Positions 33,229 through 42,753 of a stretch of DNA of 64,000 nucleotides are shown here, in pieces. A model generated the notes under the pieces. That model searched no databases, had not been told where the DNA came from, and saw only the letters and a program-made list of their open reading frames with translations. The DNA is from Ralstonia thomasii (GTDB lineage Bacteria; Pseudomonadota; Gammaproteobacteria; Burkholderiales; Burkholderiaceae): assembly GCF_958405895.1 (NCBI RefSeq), contig NZ_CATZAR010000008.1. The stretch is one strand, 5' to 3'. The translations under genes were made by a program, and so were the position numbers. The number at the start of each line of letters is the position of its first letter. Positions within the stretch are counted from its first letter, which is position 1.

Positions 33229-33468
33229 TTCCGCATTGAAACAGATCGTTACAAAAGCGTCTGAATCGCACGTGCGTCAGCCCCGACTCAGCTACACACA
33301 GTAGGTAAAGGCCGCTATAATCCGACGCTAGCTTGCAAGCCGAGCAGTCCTCGTGCGGCTTGGCTGCCAGCATAGAAGAAGGTGTAGTACCTGAGCGATA
33401 ATTACCGGTAATTATTCATCGCGCTTTCTGTTGTCCGCTTTCCATAATTCAGTTTAAGGATCGAAAAA
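33229..33468 (+). promoter_or_regulatory. Promoter and long leader of the small lipoprotein gene
   Basis: TATAAT at 33316-33321 has TACACA (33293-33298, 4 of 6) 17 bp upstream, a good sigma-70 promoter that predicts a leader of about 140 bases. The leader contains a CAAGCCG/CGGCTTG hairpin (33336-33342 and 33356-33362) and a perfect 18-bp palindrome ATAATTACCGGTAATTAT (33398-33415). TTTAAGGA (33455-33462) supplies the ribosome site. Confidence 0.6.
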
Positions 33469-33702
33469 ATGAAAAAGTCTCTCCTGATCGCCTCGCTGAT
33501 GGCTGCTGTGGCTCTGGCTGCTTGCGGTAAGAAGGAAGAAGCCGCTGCTCCGGCCGCCGCTCCGGAAGCTTCGGCTCCCGCCGCTGCTGCTCCGGCTGCC
33601 CCGGCTGCTTCGGACGCCGCTGCTGCCCCGGCTGCTTCGGACGCCGCTGCTGCTCCGGCTGCTTCGGATGCTGCTGCTTCGGCCCCGGCTGCCAAGCAAT
33701 AA
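33469..33702 (+). CDS. Small Ala/Pro-rich lipoprotein
   Basis: 77-residue predicted lipoprotein. MKKSLLIASLMAAVALAAC is a textbook lipoprotein signal with the lipidated Cys at 19, followed by GKKEEAA and then a tail almost entirely Ala, Pro, Ser and Asp. The tail repeats the unit AASDAAAAP, encoded by near-identical 27-bp tandem repeats. It is probably disordered and surface- or periplasm-facing. With a strong promoter, AAGGA ribosome site and strong terminator it looks highly expressed. Function unknown; it may be a spacer or cell-wall-associated lipoprotein. Confidence 0.85.
   Translation: MKKSLLIASLMAAVALAACGKKEEAAAPAAAPEASAPAAAAPAAPAASDAAAAPAASDAAAAPAASDAAASAPAAKQ
33604..33687 (+). repeat. 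Three tandem 27-30 bp repeats in the lipoprotein gene
   Basis: Units begin GCTGCTTCGGA at 33604, 33631 and 33658. The first two differ at one base; the third carries several changes and is 3 bp longer. Each is a whole number of codons, so gain or loss of a unit would keep frame. Confidence 0.85.
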
Positions 33703-33720
33703 TCGCGTTTCTCGCGAGAC

Positions 33721-33751
33721 AAAAAAGCCGACCTTCAGGTCGGCTTTTTTT
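33721..33751. terminator. Strong intrinsic terminator after the small lipoprotein gene
   Basis: GCCGACC/GGTCGGC (33727-33733 and 33738-33744) with a 4-base loop has six As before and seven Ts after. It can stop transcripts from both this gene and the leftward operon ending at 33859. Confidence 0.92.
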
Positions 33752-33858
33752 ATGGGCGCCCATCTAGCGTTGGAACTCCGAGCAGCAACTACGCGACCCA
33801 TCCGCCATTCAAAGTTGTTTCTGAATCTTACAAGCCGCGTCGATCGGACCAGCCGCCC

Positions 33859-34644
33859 TCAAACGGTGCACCAAAGCAGGCCCTCTTCCTGATCCGCAAT
33901 CGGCACGTCTTCAGTGCGAGCCCCCAGCGGCACGGCAATCGCCTCAGCAGCCAATAGCGGCGTGTTGTTCTGCTTGGACAGATGCGCAGCAACGACCGTA
34001 TGCAACGCGTCGTGGCGAACGCGCGTAAGGATCGCGGCTGCAATGTCATTGGCCAAATGGCCGAAATCTCCACCGATACGCCATTTCAATGACCACGGAT
34101 AGGCTGAATTGGCCAGCATCTCGCGGTCATGATTGCATTCGAGCACGAGGGCGTGCATGCCTGCCAGATGGGCGCAAAGGTATTCCGTCAACATGCCGGC
34201 ATCGGTCAGCACGCCCAAGCGCCGCGCGCCGTCGTTGAAGACGAACTGCAGCGGCTCGCGCGCGTCGTGCGGCACGGTGTAAGGCAAGATTTGCAGATCG
34301 CCGACGGAGAACATATCGTCGGCGCGACAGAAACGCACGGCTGCACGGTCGGCGCCGCGCAGGTTTTCCGTGGCGCGATACGTGCCGTGACTGGTCCAGA
34401 CCGGGATATTGAATTTGGCGGCAACCGCATAGGCGCTGCCAACGTGATCGCTATGCTCGTGCGTGACGAGGATGGCGTTGAGGGATTCGGGCGTACAGCC
34501 CAGGCGCTCGAGCCGCCGCACAGTCTCGCGGATACCGAATCCGCAATCCAGCAGGATGCGCGTGCACGTCGCGCCGCTCGCGGATTCCACGAGCAGCGCA
34601 TTGCCTTCACTGCCGCTGCCAAGGCTGGCGAATCTCAGTGTCAT
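33859..34644 (-). CDS. MBL-fold metallohydrolase (YycJ/WalJ-like)
   Basis: 261-residue metallo-beta-lactamase-fold enzyme. MTLRFASLGSGSEGNALLVES is the family opening; HEHSDHVGSAY is the HxHxDH metal motif (about residues 62-67); VLECNHDREML and the late AHLSKQNNT supply further ligands. YycJ-like proteins have been described as exonucleases acting in mismatch repair or cell-wall-related processes; the role here is unproven. The start at 34644 is set by the family; the longer frame overlaps bamC. It follows bamC by 34 bp and is the last gene of dapA-bamC-MBL. Confidence 0.85.
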   Translation of the reverse strand: MTLRFASLGSGSEGNALLVESASGATCTRILLDCGFGIRETVRRLERLGCTPESLNAILVTHEHSDHVGSAYAVAAKFNIPVWTSHGTYRATENLRGADRAAVRFCRADDMFSVGDLQILPYTVPHDAREPLQFVFNDGARRLGVLTDAGMLTEYLCAHLAGMHALVLECNHDREMLANSAYPWSLKWRIGGDFGHLANDIAAAILTRVRHDALHTVVAAHLSKQNNTPLLAAEAIAVPLGARTEDVPIADQEEGLLWCTV

Positions 34645-34678
34645 CGCCCACCCAGGCAGCCGTACTGCATGATGCCGA

Positions 34679-35875
34679 TTACCGCAGTTGCTCGTCGAGC
34701 AGCGACAGGATGCGCTTGCCGATGTCGCCGGTCTGCGCGGAGCCATCGTCGTTTTGCACCAGCACCGTCGAAGACGTGCCAGCATCCTTCACGACCACGC
34801 GGTAACGCTTGGCCCGCTTGAGGTCTTCGATCTTCGTGCCCGAGAACAGGCGCGAGAAGAAGCCCGGTGCGTTGGCTTCGGCACGCGTATCAGCGTAGCG
34901 AACGAAGTAGACCCCTTGCGAGCGGTCGCGGTCATCCACGGTGAAGTTCACGCGATCCAGCGCCAAGCCCACGGTGCGCCATGCGCGATCAAAGGGCTCC
35001 GGCACCTGCAGGACCGGTTGGCCATTCGACTGCGTCAGCAACGATGGGCCGGTACGCGGGGCCGGTTCAGCCTTCGTGCCGTCTTGCACCGGGTGCGCTG
35101 CCTGCGTTTGCGCGAGCTTCTGCTGTGCGGCCTCCTTGCTGGCGCCCAGCCGCTGCATCAGGCGCGACAGGAATTCGGCTTCGAGTTCCGGATCGGCCGG
35201 ACGCGGCGTCCACACGGTCTGGTCCTTGGACGAACCGACCAGTTGTTCCTGCGCGCCGCGGTGCGAGATGTAGACTTCGACCGTGCCGTTCGGACCCTTC
35301 TCGATGCGGGTGCGGAACTTGTCACGCTCAGACGTCGAGTACAAGCCATCGAATACCTTGCCGACGGTGCGGCGGATGATGTCCTGCGGAATCTTCGCGC
35401 GGTTTTCAGCCCAGTCGGTTTCCATGATGCCGGTCTCGGGCGAGTCGATCACCAGCAGGAAGCCCAGTTCTTGCCAGAACGTGCGCAATTGCGGCCACAA
35501 GGCATCCGGCGTGGTCTTCACGAGCAGCCAGCGCTGATTGCCATCACGCTCGATACGCATGTCGGACACGGCAGGCAGCACATTCTCGGTGCCCGAGCCG
35601 GGCGTCGTGACCTTGGGCGCCGTTGACGTATACGCCGACAGCGTGGTCGTGCCCGTGTCCGGTGCGGCATAGCGGCGGTCAGCCTGGATGCCGGTCAGGT
35701 CGGGCGGGACCTCAAGCGTCGGGCCTTTCTTGGCCTGCGATTTGTAATCGATGCGGTCCGGCTGCATCACCTCATTGACGGTATCGCAACCGGAAATCAG
35801 GGCAACCGACAGCGCGGCCAGCAACAGTTGAGCGGACGTCGCCACAGCCCCGCGACGGGTTTGGTGCAGTTTCAT
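34679..35875 (-). CDS. bamC: Outer membrane assembly lipoprotein BamC
   Basis: 398-residue lipoprotein of the BAM complex that inserts beta-barrel proteins into the outer membrane. A signal with lipobox LISGC (Cys at about 30) is followed by the unstructured BamC N-terminal region DTVNEVMQPDRIDYKSQ and EVPPDLTGIQADRRY, which contacts BamD, and then two helix-grip domains (about 95-215 and 290-395). Its position directly after dapA is the conserved bamC locus. The start is at 35875, since the preceding codons of the longer frame run into dapA. Confidence 0.92.
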   Translation of the reverse strand: MKLHQTRRGAVATSAQLLLAALSVALISGCDTVNEVMQPDRIDYKSQAKKGPTLEVPPDLTGIQADRRYAAPDTGTTTLSAYTSTAPKVTTPGSGTENVLPAVSDMRIERDGNQRWLLVKTTPDALWPQLRTFWQELGFLLVIDSPETGIMETDWAENRAKIPQDIIRRTVGKVFDGLYSTSERDKFRTRIEKGPNGTVEVYISHRGAQEQLVGSSKDQTVWTPRPADPELEAEFLSRLMQRLGASKEAAQQKLAQTQAAHPVQDGTKAEPAPRTGPSLLTQSNGQPVLQVPEPFDRAWRTVGLALDRVNFTVDDRDRSQGVYFVRYADTRAEANAPGFFSRLFSGTKIEDLKRAKRYRVVVKDAGTSSTVLVQNDDGSAQTGDIGKRILSLLDEQLR

Positions 35876-35936
35876 TGACTTGCGATCCTTCAGATGAGAA
35901 CGATGGCTTAAGGGCCTGAGAAGCGCCTTGAAACAA

Positions 35937-36821
<885 letters not shown>

Positions 36822-36861
36822 GGTTTCGAAAGCAGACAAAAGCGTGAACGTAAACAGTCGG

Positions 36862-36867
36862 ATTGTA
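36862..36867 (-). promoter_or_regulatory. Candidate -10 box for dapA
   Basis: Reads TACAAT on the leftward strand, 5 of 6 matches, about 40 bp before the dapA start. No strong -35 is 16-18 bp upstream. Confidence 0.4.
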
Positions 36868-36939
36868 CCGGATCGTCAGAACGGATTCGCCACATCTGAG
36901 ACCCGCCAAGAGACGGGTAAGCCGCCGTCCTCAGCAACT

Positions 36940-37506
36940 TCAAAGTGCGTAGCGCGGCGCAACCGCCCCTGAGGGCTCGCGAACCGCGCAAATCCGCTGC
37001 ACGTAAGCGTCTCGGGGCGATGCGAGAAAACCGTCTTCGTAGCCGATCACCCGCATCTGGCCTCGCACGGCATCGAGCAGTTCGCCCGGTGCCAGCAGGA
37101 ATGCCGGGTTCGACGGCTTCCCGACGGTTTCGTTTCCGTCGGCGAAAGTTTCGTAGATCAGCCGGCCGCCCGGCGCGACGGCCGCCAGCAAGTGCGGCCA
37201 AAGCGGTCGGTGCAGATAGTTCGTGACGACAACGGCATCGAAAGTGGCGCCGGCAGGCAACGGCCAGGGGCCGCCTTCGATGTCAGCGACGATGGTTTCG
37301 GCGATGCCGACGAGGCCCGACAGCGCGGCCGCATCGCGGTCGATGCCAGTCAGGCGTAGACCGCGTGCGGCCAGCCAGCGCACGTGGCGTCCACTGCCGC
37401 AAGCCACGTCCAGCACGGAGGCGCCAGCCGGCAGTCCAGCCGCCCAACGCACCACCCACGGCGAGGGCGCAGCGAACGTGTGTGAATCAGACGCGACAGC
37501 AGACAT
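36940..37506 (-). CDS. SAM-dependent methyltransferase (class I)
   Basis: 188-residue Rossmann methyltransferase. Motif I is VLDVACGSGRHVRWLAARG (about residues 31-49), motif II holds TGIDRDAAAL, and post-motif VVVTNYLHRPLWPHLLAAVAPGGRLIYETFA is typical of the TehB/UbiE-like small enzymes. Substrate unknown. The start at 37506 lies 10 bp after the trpS stop, so it is probably the last gene of the rnm-yciO-M50-trpS transcript. Longer frames would overlap trpS. Confidence 0.85.
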   Translation of the reverse strand: MSAVASDSHTFAAPSPWVVRWAAGLPAGASVLDVACGSGRHVRWLAARGLRLTGIDRDAAALSGLVGIAETIVADIEGGPWPLPAGATFDAVVVTNYLHRPLWPHLLAAVAPGGRLIYETFADGNETVGKPSNPAFLLAPGELLDAVRGQMRVIGYEDGFLASPRDAYVQRICAVREPSGAVAPRYAL

Positions 37507-37516
37507 CAACAGCCCA

Positions 37517-38719
37517 TCAGCTGTACGACAGACCCATCGCCTCGCGCACCTCGCGCATGGTCTCCTGCGTAACCTTGCGGGCGTTGTCGCAGCCATCAGC
37601 AATGATGGCGCGCAGCAGTGACGGATCGTCGATGTATTTCTGGGCGCGCTCAAGCATCGGCTGCTGCTCCCGCAGGATGCCCTCGATCACGGGCTGCTTG
37701 CACTCCAGGCAGCCAATGCCGGCGCTGCGGCAACCCTTTTGCACCCACTCTTTCGTGTCGGCATCAGAGTAGACCTGATGCAACTGCCAGACCGGGCACT
37801 TGTCCGGGTCGCCCGGATCGGTGCGGCGCACGCGAGCCGGATCGGTCGGCATGGTGCGAACCTTTTTCTCGACGGTTTCCTTGTCCTCGCGCATGCGGAT
37901 CGTGTTGCCGTACGACTTGGACATCTTCTGGCCATCAAGACCCGGCATGCGCGATGCCTCGGTCAGCAGCACCTGCGGTTCGGGCAGGATGATCTTGCGG
38001 GCGCCTTCCAGATAGCCGAACAGGCGTTCGCGGTCGCCCATGGACAGGCTCTGCGATTCGGCCAGCAGCGCGCGGGCCTGCTCCAGGGCCTCGTCTTCAC
38101 CACGCTCCTGGTAGGCAGTGCGCAGCTCCAGATACAGCTTGGCGCGCTTGCCCCCGAGCTTCTTGGCCGCTTCCAGCGCCTTCTCTTCGAAACCTGGTTC
38201 GCGGCCATAGAGGTAGTTGAAGCGGCGGGCGACTTCGCGCGTCATCTCGACGTGCGGCACCTGGTCTTCGCCCACCGGCACGAAGCCGGCGCGGTAGATC
38301 AGGATGTCGGCGGCTTGCAGCAGCGGGTAACCGAGGAAGCCGTAGGTGGAGAGGTCCTTCTCCTTGAGCTTCTCGATTTGGTCCTTGTATGTCGGCACGC
38401 GTTCGAGCCAGCCCAGCGGCGTGCCCATCGAGAGCAGTAGGAACAGCTCCGCGTGCTCGGGCACACGGCTCTGGATGAACAGCGTGGACTGCGTCGGATC
38501 GACACCGGCAGCGAGCCAGTCGATCAGCATTTCCCACACCGATTCCTCGATCACCTCGGGCGACTCGTAGTGCGTGGTCAGCGCATGCCAGTCGGCGACG
38601 AAGAAGAAGCACGGGTATTCGGCTTGCAGCCGGACCCAGTTTTTCAGGACGCCGTGGTAATGCCCCAGGTGCAGAGCACCGGTCGGACGCATGCCAGAGA
38701 GAACGCGGTCAGGAAACAT
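37517..38719 (-). CDS. trpS: Tryptophanyl-tRNA synthetase
   Basis: 400-residue class I synthetase charging tRNA-Trp. HIGH appears as GALHLGHYHG (about residues 14-23), KMSKS as QKMSKSYGN. Compared with the 334-residue E. coli enzyme it has insertions and an extra stretch near the C-terminus (RTDPGDPDKCPVWQLHQVYSD, and SAGIGCLECKQPV with two Cys), as in the longer TrpS of many Proteobacteria. It lies 21 bp after the M50 protease gene, a widespread neighbour. Confidence 0.96.
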   Translation of the reverse strand: MFPDRVLSGMRPTGALHLGHYHGVLKNWVRLQAEYPCFFFVADWHALTTHYESPEVIEESVWEMLIDWLAAGVDPTQSTLFIQSRVPEHAELFLLLSMGTPLGWLERVPTYKDQIEKLKEKDLSTYGFLGYPLLQAADILIYRAGFVPVGEDQVPHVEMTREVARRFNYLYGREPGFEEKALEAAKKLGGKRAKLYLELRTAYQERGEDEALEQARALLAESQSLSMGDRERLFGYLEGARKIILPEPQVLLTEASRMPGLDGQKMSKSYGNTIRMREDKETVEKKVRTMPTDPARVRRTDPGDPDKCPVWQLHQVYSDADTKEWVQKGCRSAGIGCLECKQPVIEGILREQQPMLERAQKYIDDPSLLRAIIADGCDNARKVTQETMREVREAMGLSYS

Positions 38720-38740
38720 GTGGGAAATGGGGTTGAAGAC

Positions 38741-39406
38741 TCAGGAAAACAGCATCTGCAGCGGACTCAGAATCCACTGCAGCAGTTGAAACAGCAGCGC
38801 CATGATCGGGCGCATCCAGACGTTGGTGATGACGTTGGAAATAATCAACGCCATCACGATAAAGAAGCCGAACGGTTCGATGCGCGACAGACCGAGCGCC
38901 ATCCGAGGTGGCAGGAGTGCTGCCAGCACGCGCCCGCCATCGAGCGGCGGCAGCGGAAACATGTTGAACGCGGCCATCACCATATTGACCAGAATGCCAG
39001 CGCGCGCCATGCCGATCAGGAACGGTTCGTTCACGCCGCCCACCGCGAACACCACCGCCAATACGCCCCAGAAGATCGCCTGGACAAAGTTGGTGACGGG
39101 CCCCGCCAGCGCCACCCACATGCCATGCCAGCGCGGGTCCCGCAGACGGTCGAAGCGCACCGGCACCGGCTTGGCATAGCCGAAAACAAAGGCACCCTGG
39201 GTTGCAAAATACAGCAACAGCGGCATCGCAATCGTGCCGATGGGATCGATGTGCCGCAGCGGATTGATGCTGACGCGGCCCATGACATAGGCTGTATCGT
39301 CGCCGAAATGCTTGGCGACGTAACCGTGCGCCGCCTCATGCAGCGTGATGGCAAACAGGACGGGAATCGCGTAAACCGCGATGTTCTGGATCAGTGTGGG
39401 GTCCAT
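38741..39406 (-). CDS. Site-2 protease family zinc metallopeptidase (M50)
   Basis: 221-residue polytopic membrane protein. HEAAHGYVAKHFGDDTA carries the HExxH zinc site in the first membrane region (about residues 23-27), and MFPLPPLDGGRVLAALLP contains the third metal ligand Asp. Six hydrophobic segments are visible. These short rhomboid-neighbour M50 proteins lack the PDZ domain of RseP; substrates are not known. The start at 39406 follows the family, as the longer frame adds an Arg-rich stretch. It is in the rnm-yciO-M50-trpS cluster. Confidence 0.9.
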   Translation of the reverse strand: MDPTLIQNIAVYAIPVLFAITLHEAAHGYVAKHFGDDTAYVMGRVSINPLRHIDPIGTIAMPLLLYFATQGAFVFGYAKPVPVRFDRLRDPRWHGMWVALAGPVTNFVQAIFWGVLAVVFAVGGVNEPFLIGMARAGILVNMVMAAFNMFPLPPLDGGRVLAALLPPRMALGLSRIEPFGFFIVMALIISNVITNVWMRPIMALLFQLLQWILSPLQMLFS

Positions 39407-39472
39407 AAGCGAGCTATTGTAGCAAGCGCGCGCCGCGGCACGGCGCCACCGAAGCACGCGCCAAGGGCTCGC

Positions 39473-40096
39473 CTACAGGCCCACGCGAGCCGGATCACCC
39501 CGGCCTTGGCGCACAAGTTCGGGCTCGCCGCTCGTCAGGTCGATGACGGTGGTGGGTTCGGCCGGGGCCGGGCCGCCGTCGATGACGAGTTCAAGCTGCT
39601 TTTCAAGCCGATCCCGAATGGTCTCGGCCTCGTTGAGGGGTTCGTCATCGCCGGGCAGTTGCAGCGTGGCGGAGAGCAGCGGCTCACCCAGTTCCGCCAT
39701 CAGCGCCAGGGGAATCGCGTGTTCCGGTACGCGCAGGCCGATCGTCTTGCGCGACGGGTGCGAAAGCCGGCGCGGCACCTCCTTGGTCGCCTCCAGCAGG
39801 AAGACGAACGGCCCCGGTGTGGCCGCCTTCAGCACGCGATATTGCTTGTTGTCGACACGCGCGAACGTGGCCAGCTCGGAAAGGTCCCGGCACATCAATG
39901 TCAGGTGGTGCTTTTCGTCGATGCCGCGCACGCGGCGCAGGCGCTCGACGGCCGATTTGTCGTCCAGATGGCAGGCGAGCGCGTAGCAGGAATCGGTGGG
40001 CAGCGCGACCAGGCCGCCGGCGCGGATGATCTCCGCCGCCTGGCGAATCAGGCGCCCTTGCGGCGTGGTCGGGTGGATCTGGAAGAACTGGGACAT
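39473..40096 (-). CDS. yciO: YciO-family Sua5/YrdC-domain protein
   Basis: 207-residue YrdC-fold protein that closely follows E. coli YciO from its start (SQFFQIHP) through LPTDSCYALAC, LTLMCRDLSELATFA, TKEVPRRLSHP and PTTVIDLT. The YrdC domain makes threonylcarbamoyl-AMP in TsaC/Sua5 for the tRNA t6A modification; YciO is a paralogue whose own activity is weak. The genome should have a separate TsaC. It lies 13 bp after rnm, the same pairing as yciV-yciO in enterics, and is likely co-transcribed. Confidence 0.92.
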   Translation of the reverse strand: MSQFFQIHPTTPQGRLIRQAAEIIRAGGLVALPTDSCYALACHLDDKSAVERLRRVRGIDEKHHLTLMCRDLSELATFARVDNKQYRVLKAATPGPFVFLLEATKEVPRRLSHPSRKTIGLRVPEHAIPLALMAELGEPLLSATLQLPGDDEPLNEAETIRDRLEKQLELVIDGGPAPAEPTTVIDLTSGEPELVRQGRGDPARVGL

Positions 40097-40109
40097 GGCA
40101 GCCGCGCGC

Positions 40110-40970
40110 TCAGGACATCCACCGGCTCCACACCGGCGTCAGGTTGTCGGGCAGCGGCGGCAGTGTGCCGAGTTCGACGCGGCCCTCGCCGGGGCCATGA
40201 AAGTCTGAACCGCGCGATGCCAGCAGGCCGTAACGGCGGGCTACGTCGGCGTACAGCGCGTACTGGTCGGGGGTATGGCTGCCGGTGACGACTTCGACCC
40301 CCTCGCCGCCCAGCGCCTTGAATTCATCAAACAGCGCACCGTGCTCGACCAGCGACAACGTGTAGCGCCCCGGATGCGCCATCACTGCGACGCCGCCCGC
40401 GCCCTTGATCCAGTTGATCGCATCGGCCAGGCGCGCCCAGCGATGCGGCACGTAGCCCGGCTTGCCGTCGCCCAGATAGCGGTCGAACACCTCGTGGATG
40501 TCCCGGCAGTGACCGTGCTCGACGAGGAAGCGTGCGAAATGGGTGCGCGAGACCATGTCCGGGTTGCCGGCGTAGCGCAAAGCACCTTCGTAGGCGCCTT
40601 CGATGCCGAGCTTGGCAAGCGCGGCGCTGATGTCTTCAGCGCGCGCGCAGCGGCCGGAGCGCGTGCGTTCCAGGCCCTGCGCCAGATCGGCGTTATCCGG
40701 ATCGATGCCCAGGCCGACGATGTGCAGCGTGCGCCCCGCCCACGTCACGGAAATCTCCACACCCGAGAGGTAATCCATGCCCAGGGCCGTTGCGGCTTCG
40801 CGCGCGGCGGCCTGTCCACCCACTTCGTCGTGGTCAGTCAACGCCCAGAGCGTCACACCGTGGGCGGCAGCGCGCGCGGCAACTTCGTGCGGCGCGAGCA
40901 TGCCGTCCGACACCGTGGAGTGGCAGTGCAGATCGGCATTTCGGGCGGAGGCGGCGGAGAGATTTGGCAT
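40110..40970 (-). CDS. rnm: PHP-domain RNase AM / 3',5'-nucleoside bisphosphate phosphatase (YciV/TrpH-like)
   Basis: 286-residue PHP-fold metal phosphatase. The four PHP motifs are DLHCHSTVSDG (about 13-23), LTDHDEVGG, an Asp/His-containing FARFLVEHGHCRDI and MAHPGRY, with GSDFHGPGEG near the end. Enteric YciV (RNase AM) matures the 5' ends of 5S and other rRNAs by 5'-3' trimming and hydrolyses pAp-type compounds. It is the first gene of the leftward rnm-to-trpS cluster, divergent from the ferredoxin reductase gene. Confidence 0.9.
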   Translation of the reverse strand: MPNLSAASARNADLHCHSTVSDGMLAPHEVAARAAAHGVTLWALTDHDEVGGQAAAREAATALGMDYLSGVEISVTWAGRTLHIVGLGIDPDNADLAQGLERTRSGRCARAEDISAALAKLGIEGAYEGALRYAGNPDMVSRTHFARFLVEHGHCRDIHEVFDRYLGDGKPGYVPHRWARLADAINWIKGAGGVAVMAHPGRYTLSLVEHGALFDEFKALGGEGVEVVTGSHTPDQYALYADVARRYGLLASRGSDFHGPGEGRVELGTLPPLPDNLTPVWSRWMS

Positions 40971-41120
40971 TTCGCCATTTTACTGCTGCGGCGCGCAACC
41001 GGGGGCCCTGCCCCCCCACGGATCGGCATCCGGAAGACCCGACTGCCCGTGGCGGTGTTCGCGGCGGGCCGCTTGCTGCAGGCTATAGTGGCCGCATTGT
41101 TTCGTTTTCTTCGCTTTGTC

Positions 41121-42200
41121 ATGACTTCCGCCGCCACTCTCAACGCCGATTCCCCCCAGCCCGTGGAGCAACGCACCGACGTGCTTGTCGTGGGCGCTGG
41201 GCCGGTAGGCCTGTTCGCGGCGTTCCAGGCGGGCGTGCTTGGCATGTCGTGTGTGCTGGTGGATGCATTGGACCGCCCGGGTGGTCAATGCACAGAGCTG
41301 TACCCGGAAAAACCCATCTACGACATCCCGGCGCTGGTGTCGTGCACCGCACAGGAACTCGTCGATCGGCTGATGGCCCAGTGCGCGCCGTTCAACTACC
41401 CCATCCTGTGTGGTCGCCGGGCCGAAACCGTGGAAACGCTGGAAAACGAGCACGGCCGGCGCTTTCGGGTCACCACCAGCGCCGGCGACGTGTTCGACTG
41501 CGCCGCCGTACTCATCACGGCAGGCAACGGCGCGTTCACCCCACAACGTGTGGCTTTGCCTGAAGCGGCCGCACTGGAAGGCCGCCATCTGCACTATGCC
41601 GTGCGCGACACCGCGCGCTTTACGGGCAAGCGCGTCGTCATTGCCGGCGGCGGGGATTCCGCGCTCGACTGGGCGCTCGCGCTGCGCAAAGTCGCCGCAC
41701 GCGTGACACTGGTCCATCGGCGAGAGGGCTTCCGCGCAGCCGATGCCAGCGTTGCTGAAATGCGCGCCGCCGTCGTCGCCGGCGAAATGGATTTCGTGCT
41801 CGGCATGCTTTCGCGCCTGGACAGCACGCCCGACGGCACGCTCATCGGCGCAGCCATCCGCGGGCGCGACGGCGAAACCGTTCTGCCCTGCGATGAACTG
41901 ATCGCCCTGTATGGTCTGGTTTCCGAGCCAGGCCCGATTGTCAACTGGGGCGTGGAGATGCGCGCCGGCCGCATCACGGTGGAAACAACGGCGTACGAGA
42001 CCTCGCGCCCGGGCGTGTTCGCGGCGGGCGATATCGCGCTGTATCCGAACAAGCAGAAGCTGATTCTGTCGGGCTTCCATGAAGTGGCGATGGCGCTGCG
42101 GCGCGCCTACCGGTATGCGAATCCGGACAAGACGCTGGTGCATACGCATTCGAGCAACGACGCCGGGCTGCAGACGAAACTGCATGTAACGGCGGAATAA
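41121..42200 (+). CDS. Ferredoxin/flavodoxin-NADP+ reductase, thioredoxin-reductase type
   Basis: 359-residue FAD flavoprotein. The FAD-binding VVGAGPVGLFAAFQAGV (about residues 24-40) and EKPIYDIPALVSC identify the FNR2 group; the NADP site is VVIAGGGDSALDWALAL; FAAGDIALYPNKQKLILSGFHEVAMAL is the second FAD contact. It lacks the CxxC redox pair of thioredoxin reductase, so it should shuttle electrons between NADPH and ferredoxin or flavodoxin. The start at 41121 gives the family length; a long upstream open frame overlaps rnm antisense. TATAGT at 41084-41089 is a possible -10. Confidence 0.9.
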   Translation: MTSAATLNADSPQPVEQRTDVLVVGAGPVGLFAAFQAGVLGMSCVLVDALDRPGGQCTELYPEKPIYDIPALVSCTAQELVDRLMAQCAPFNYPILCGRRAETVETLENEHGRRFRVTTSAGDVFDCAAVLITAGNGAFTPQRVALPEAAALEGRHLHYAVRDTARFTGKRVVIAGGGDSALDWALALRKVAARVTLVHRREGFRAADASVAEMRAAVVAGEMDFVLGMLSRLDSTPDGTLIGAAIRGRDGETVLPCDELIALYGLVSEPGPIVNWGVEMRAGRITVETTAYETSRPGVFAAGDIALYPNKQKLILSGFHEVAMALRRAYRYANPDKTLVHTHSSNDAGLQTKLHVTAE

Positions 42201-42207
42201 GTCTCGC

Positions 42208-42753
42208 ATGCGCGCACCGTCGCTCTACGAAACCGTGCTTGGTGCGAGATATGCGGAACTGGCGCCGGCCGTGCAAACCTTCCACCGCCTGACCGGCGCG
42301 GTGACGCTGCACGGCGAAGTCGAAACGGAACCGCCAGCCTCGCACCTCGCACGCATGCTTGCATGGTGCATTCGCACGCCGCGGACACCGACGCGTGGCC
42401 CGCTCCGAATCACGCTCAACACCGCCGGCACAGAAGAAATCTGGACGCGCCAGTTTCCCCGCCACACGATGCGCTCGACCTTGTCGCTGCACCGGGGGTA
42501 CCTCACAGAGCGGCTCGGCGCGGTGCGCCTGTTCTTTTCGCTGGAGGCGAATCACGCCGTATTGCGCATGCGTCTGGAAGGCTTGCGCTTCCTCGGCATC
42601 CCTTGCCCTGCCTGGCTGCGGCCCGCCGTGTTGGCCGAGGAATCCGGTGACGGTGACCGCTTCCGGTTCAACGTGCGTGCCAGTGTGCCGTTGCTCGGCG
42701 TGGTAGCGGCGTATCGAGGTTATCTCGACCTGTCGACGATGGAGCGCGAATGA
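42208..42753 (+). CDS. DUF4166 domain protein
   Basis: 181-residue protein of the DUF4166 type: it opens with SLYETVLGARYAELAPAVQTFHRL, has the central EEIWTRQFPRHTMRSTLSLHRG and LTERLGAVRLFFSLEA, and ends with FNVRASVPLLGVVAAYRGYLDL, a beta-rich fold of unknown function. No signal peptide is evident. It starts 8 bp after the ferredoxin reductase gene and overlaps the next gene by 4 bp, so it is in the middle of a three-gene unit. The role is unknown; it may bind a lipid or cofactor. Confidence 0.75.
   Translation: MRAPSLYETVLGARYAELAPAVQTFHRLTGAVTLHGEVETEPPASHLARMLAWCIRTPRTPTRGPLRITLNTAGTEEIWTRQFPRHTMRSTLSLHRGYLTERLGAVRLFFSLEANHAVLRMRLEGLRFLGIPCPAWLRPAVLAEESGDGDRFRFNVRASVPLLGVVAAYRGYLDLSTMERE

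Noticed and set aside
33402..33801. Antisense Ala/Gln-rich frames over the small lipoprotein
   Set aside because: They are produced by the GC-rich tandem repeats on the sense strand.
38453..40288. 611-codon rightward open frame
   Set aside because: Antisense to trpS, the M50 protease and yciO, which all have full family motifs on the other strand.
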